Assembly: GCF_024505045.1 (NCBI RefSeq)
Contig: NZ_JANIBM010000004.1
Location: forward strand, 124,001-188,000
DNA length: 64,000 nt
Direction of reading: 5' to 3'
Source: Methylomonas aurea
Lineage (GTDB): Bacteria > Pseudomonadota > Gammaproteobacteria > Methylococcales > Methylomonadaceae
Part shown: piece after piece, positions 62,418-64,000 of the stretch
Layout of the letters: each line of letters opens with the position of its first letter
Numbering within the stretch: the first letter of the stretch is position 1
The notes under the pieces: model-generated
Database searches by the model: none
Seen by the model: only the letters and a program-made list of their open reading frames with translations
What the model was told of the DNA's origin: nothing
Made by a program: the position numbers and the translations under genes

Positions 62418-63152
62418 TTAATTGTTGAGCGCGCGCCGCTGGGCAAATACTACCCGGCCGCACCAGAGCAGCGCCGCCAGCATCAAAACCGCGCCGAGCA
62501 GTTGTGCCGCGTTGGCCAAGCGATGGTCTTGCGCCAGCAGGCCGGATTCGGTGAGCAAGTATTCCCAGTCGTGAAAACCGTAAGGCGCGGAATGGCCGAA
62601 GTTGCCGCCCAGCAGCGGCAGTTGGCCGGCGCGGGCGTCGTTGATATAGGGTGCAATATCCAGAAAATTTTCGCCTATCCACCACAAGCACAAGCCGGCC
62701 CCGAACGGATCGCGGGTCTTTAGCAATAAGGTCAGCATGCAAATAGTCGGCATCAGAAGTTGGCCCAGCGTTCCGCCCAGCGAGGCGATGAATTGGCCGA
62801 ACGGCCTGAAGATCACGTGGCCGGCTTCGTGAAACGGCAGGTTGACCAGATGCAAAAACGATTGCCCGGCGGCATTTCCGGAGATGCCTGGCACGATCAG
62901 TAGCCAGCTCCACAGTAGGAGCCCCGGCAGCAGCAGGCAGCGGCCCAGAAACACCGCCGAGTTGTCCCGGTAGGCGTCATCGCTCAACAGCGGCGCCGCC
63001 GGCTCCATCACGACGGTCACTTGCGGGCGTGCCGTTGCCGATTGCTGCGGCTCGCCATGGTATTTGTAATATTTGGCAAAGACGATGCCGCAATGCGGGC
63101 AGATTGCGGCGGCGGGAGTTACCTCGCCGTTACATTTGGGGCAGTGTTTCAT
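62418..63152 (-). CDS. Zinc-ribbon membrane protein with HEAGH motif
   Basis: A 244-aa protein. The N-terminus is a zinc ribbon (C4-P-K-C7 and C18-P-H-C21). The rest has about five membrane segments; one contains LPFHEAGHVIFRPFG, the HExxH zinc site of M50-like intramembrane proteases, with a possible third ligand downstream. It may be a membrane protease or an inactive relative. ATG 63152 starts MKHCPKCNGEV; the open frame upstream lacks support. Confidence 0.75.
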   Translation of the reverse strand: MKHCPKCNGEVTPAAAICPHCGIVFAKYYKYHGEPQQSATARPQVTVVMEPAAPLLSDDAYRDNSAVFLGRCLLLPGLLLWSWLLIVPGISGNAAGQSFLHLVNLPFHEAGHVIFRPFGQFIASLGGTLGQLLMPTICMLTLLLKTRDPFGAGLCLWWIGENFLDIAPYINDARAGQLPLLGGNFGHSAPYGFHDWEYLLTESGLLAQDHRLANAAQLLGAVLMLAALLWCGRVVFAQRRALNN

Positions 63153-63478
63153 CAGCAGGTTCCGAAGTTGGTAGTGGCGTTTGATTGGCCTTTGCCGAAC
63201 AACCTTAGCAGTAAGGTCGGAATTAATGAGTCGATACCGGCGATTTGTCGAAAATAGAGCCAGCGCCATCGATTGCCAGTCCAGGTCCGGCCGTTTATCC
63301 AACTCTAATTTCCCTCTCATCTCCTCTTAATTAAACCCCCCGGTTTTCTCTCATTTTGCGCCGGTAAGCTTTGTACCCAAGCCGGCACTGCTGAATCGCA
63401 AGCCCGGCAACAGGTTGAGGATGCCAAGGATGGCGTCCTTAAGTCTTCGGAACTAGACGCAACAGGGGGAACGCCGCT
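63153..63478. other. Divergent intergenic region before the exopolysaccharide gene
   Basis: No gene is visible. It should hold the promoters of the zinc-ribbon gene (minus) and the transferase gene (plus). A small hairpin AAGGA/TCCTT lies near 63427-63441. CAGGGGGA at 63463-63470 is the ribosome site of the next gene. Confidence 0.45.
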
Positions 63479-64000
63479 ATGCCACTCGGCTTCGGAAACA
63501 TCTTCAACGGACTTTTTCGTCAATACGGCCATACCGTGATTCTGCTGTTACGGATCATCGACGTGGCCATGCTGTTAACCGCCGCCTGGGCGGCGCATTT
63601 TTTCTGGCTGCGCGAATATGCGGTTGACCAGCATTATCGGATCGTAACTGCGTTGGGCGTCCTCGGCGCAATCATTTTCTTTGAAATCGGCCAAGTCTAT
63701 CGGCCCTGGCGCAACGATGCGATGCGTGGCGAAGTCGCCCGCATCGTTAGAGCCTGGCTGCTGGCGCTGCTGGCGGTGGTTTCCATCGTATTTCTGGTGC
63801 GCTTGCATGTCTGGTTCGGTTCCAGTTACCGCTGGATTGCCTCGTGGGGCGTGCTGGGTTTGGTCTGCGTATTGGCTGCGCGCTCGGTGATGTCGCAGGT
63901 TTTGCGTTGGCTGCGGTCCCGGGGTTGGTCGCAGGGCAAAATCATCATGGTCGGCCTGAATCAAATGGCGGTAGCTGTAGCGCGGCAGTTGAACCATTCG
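63479..64000 (+). CDS. Polyprenyl-phosphate sugar-1-phosphate transferase (partial)
   Basis: The first 174 codons of a gene that runs off the window. It starts MPLGFGNIFNGLFRQYGHTV after a good ribosome site (AGGGGGA). Four hydrophobic helices follow (around 20-42, 55-72, 90-110, 117-135), then SQGKIIMVGLNQMAVAVARQ, the start of the nucleotide-binding-like middle domain of WbaP/WcaJ-type enzymes. The catalytic domain lies outside. These enzymes load the first sugar phosphate on the lipid carrier for exopolysaccharide. Confidence 0.82.
   Translation, partial: MPLGFGNIFNGLFRQYGHTVILLLRIIDVAMLLTAAWAAHFFWLREYAVDQHYRIVTALGVLGAIIFFEIGQVYRPWRNDAMRGEVARIVRAWLLALLAVVSIVFLVRLHVWFGSSYRWIASWGVLGLVCVLAARSVMSQVLRWLRSRGWSQGKIIMVGLNQMAVAVARQLNHS

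Noticed and set aside
1-64000. CRISPR array, rRNA operon or complete insertion sequence
   Set aside because: No regularly spaced repeats, no rRNA signatures and no transposase reading were seen.

Overview
The window looks like the chromosome of a gammaproteobacterial methanotroph of the Methylococcales (Methylomonas-like). The main clue is a formylmethanofuran dehydrogenase A-type subunit (fhcA), an enzyme of C1 oxidation, set among ordinary gammaproteobacterial housekeeping genes (leuA, pta/ackA, aat-bpt, efpL, rimI). The genus is an inference; no rRNA is present.

Layout. 1-7858: right-hand part of an integrative element with a tyrosine integrase, an unknown 504-aa protein, an excisionase-like protein, a primase-helicase and a DUF5681 protein. 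It ends in a 3' fragment of tRNA-Asn (attR) followed by what looks like the original tRNA terminator; the left end lies outside the window. 8205-16350: a type I restriction-modification operon (hsdR-hsdM-DUF1016 nuclease-hsdS) trailed by a frameshifted gene and decayed fragments. 16353-17635: a phosphatase/kinase-like gene pair.

17730-32394: a large minus-strand cluster that reads as a zinc-starvation (Zur) regulon. It holds two paralogous TonB-dependent receptors, two COG0523 GTPases, a ZIP transporter, zinc-independent FolE2, DUF1826, two PEP-CTERM proteins and a PKD/dockerin-like secreted protein, with four Zur-type boxes sharing the half-site TATAACA. An fhcA copy sits inside this cluster between DUF1826 and folE2, which is the most unusual point in the window.

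32585-36494: pta-DUF2380-ackA operon. 36715-43443: FHA and PilZ proteins, a thioredoxin-like protein, a SprT-like protease, the c-di-GMP-linked lapD-lapG pair, a truncated haemoglobin, a BI-1/YccA protein and a retropepsin-like protease. 43444-45011: an interspersed repeat and an orphan nuclease-like gene. 45012-49779: leuA-UDG-rimI and sugar isomerase-yqiA, with a promoter and a leucine-rich candidate leader peptide ahead of leuA. 49810-53827: a glycosyltransferase, a repeat-rich non-coding stretch and the aat-bpt-efpL group. 53911-58290: an operon with two histidine kinases, a lipoprotein and one response regulator. 58489-64000: the edge of an exopolysaccharide locus, with a large secreted glycoside hydrolase-like protein and the start of a polyprenyl-phosphate sugar-1-phosphate transferase gene that runs off the window.

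All family assignments come from reading motifs by eye; no database search was run.
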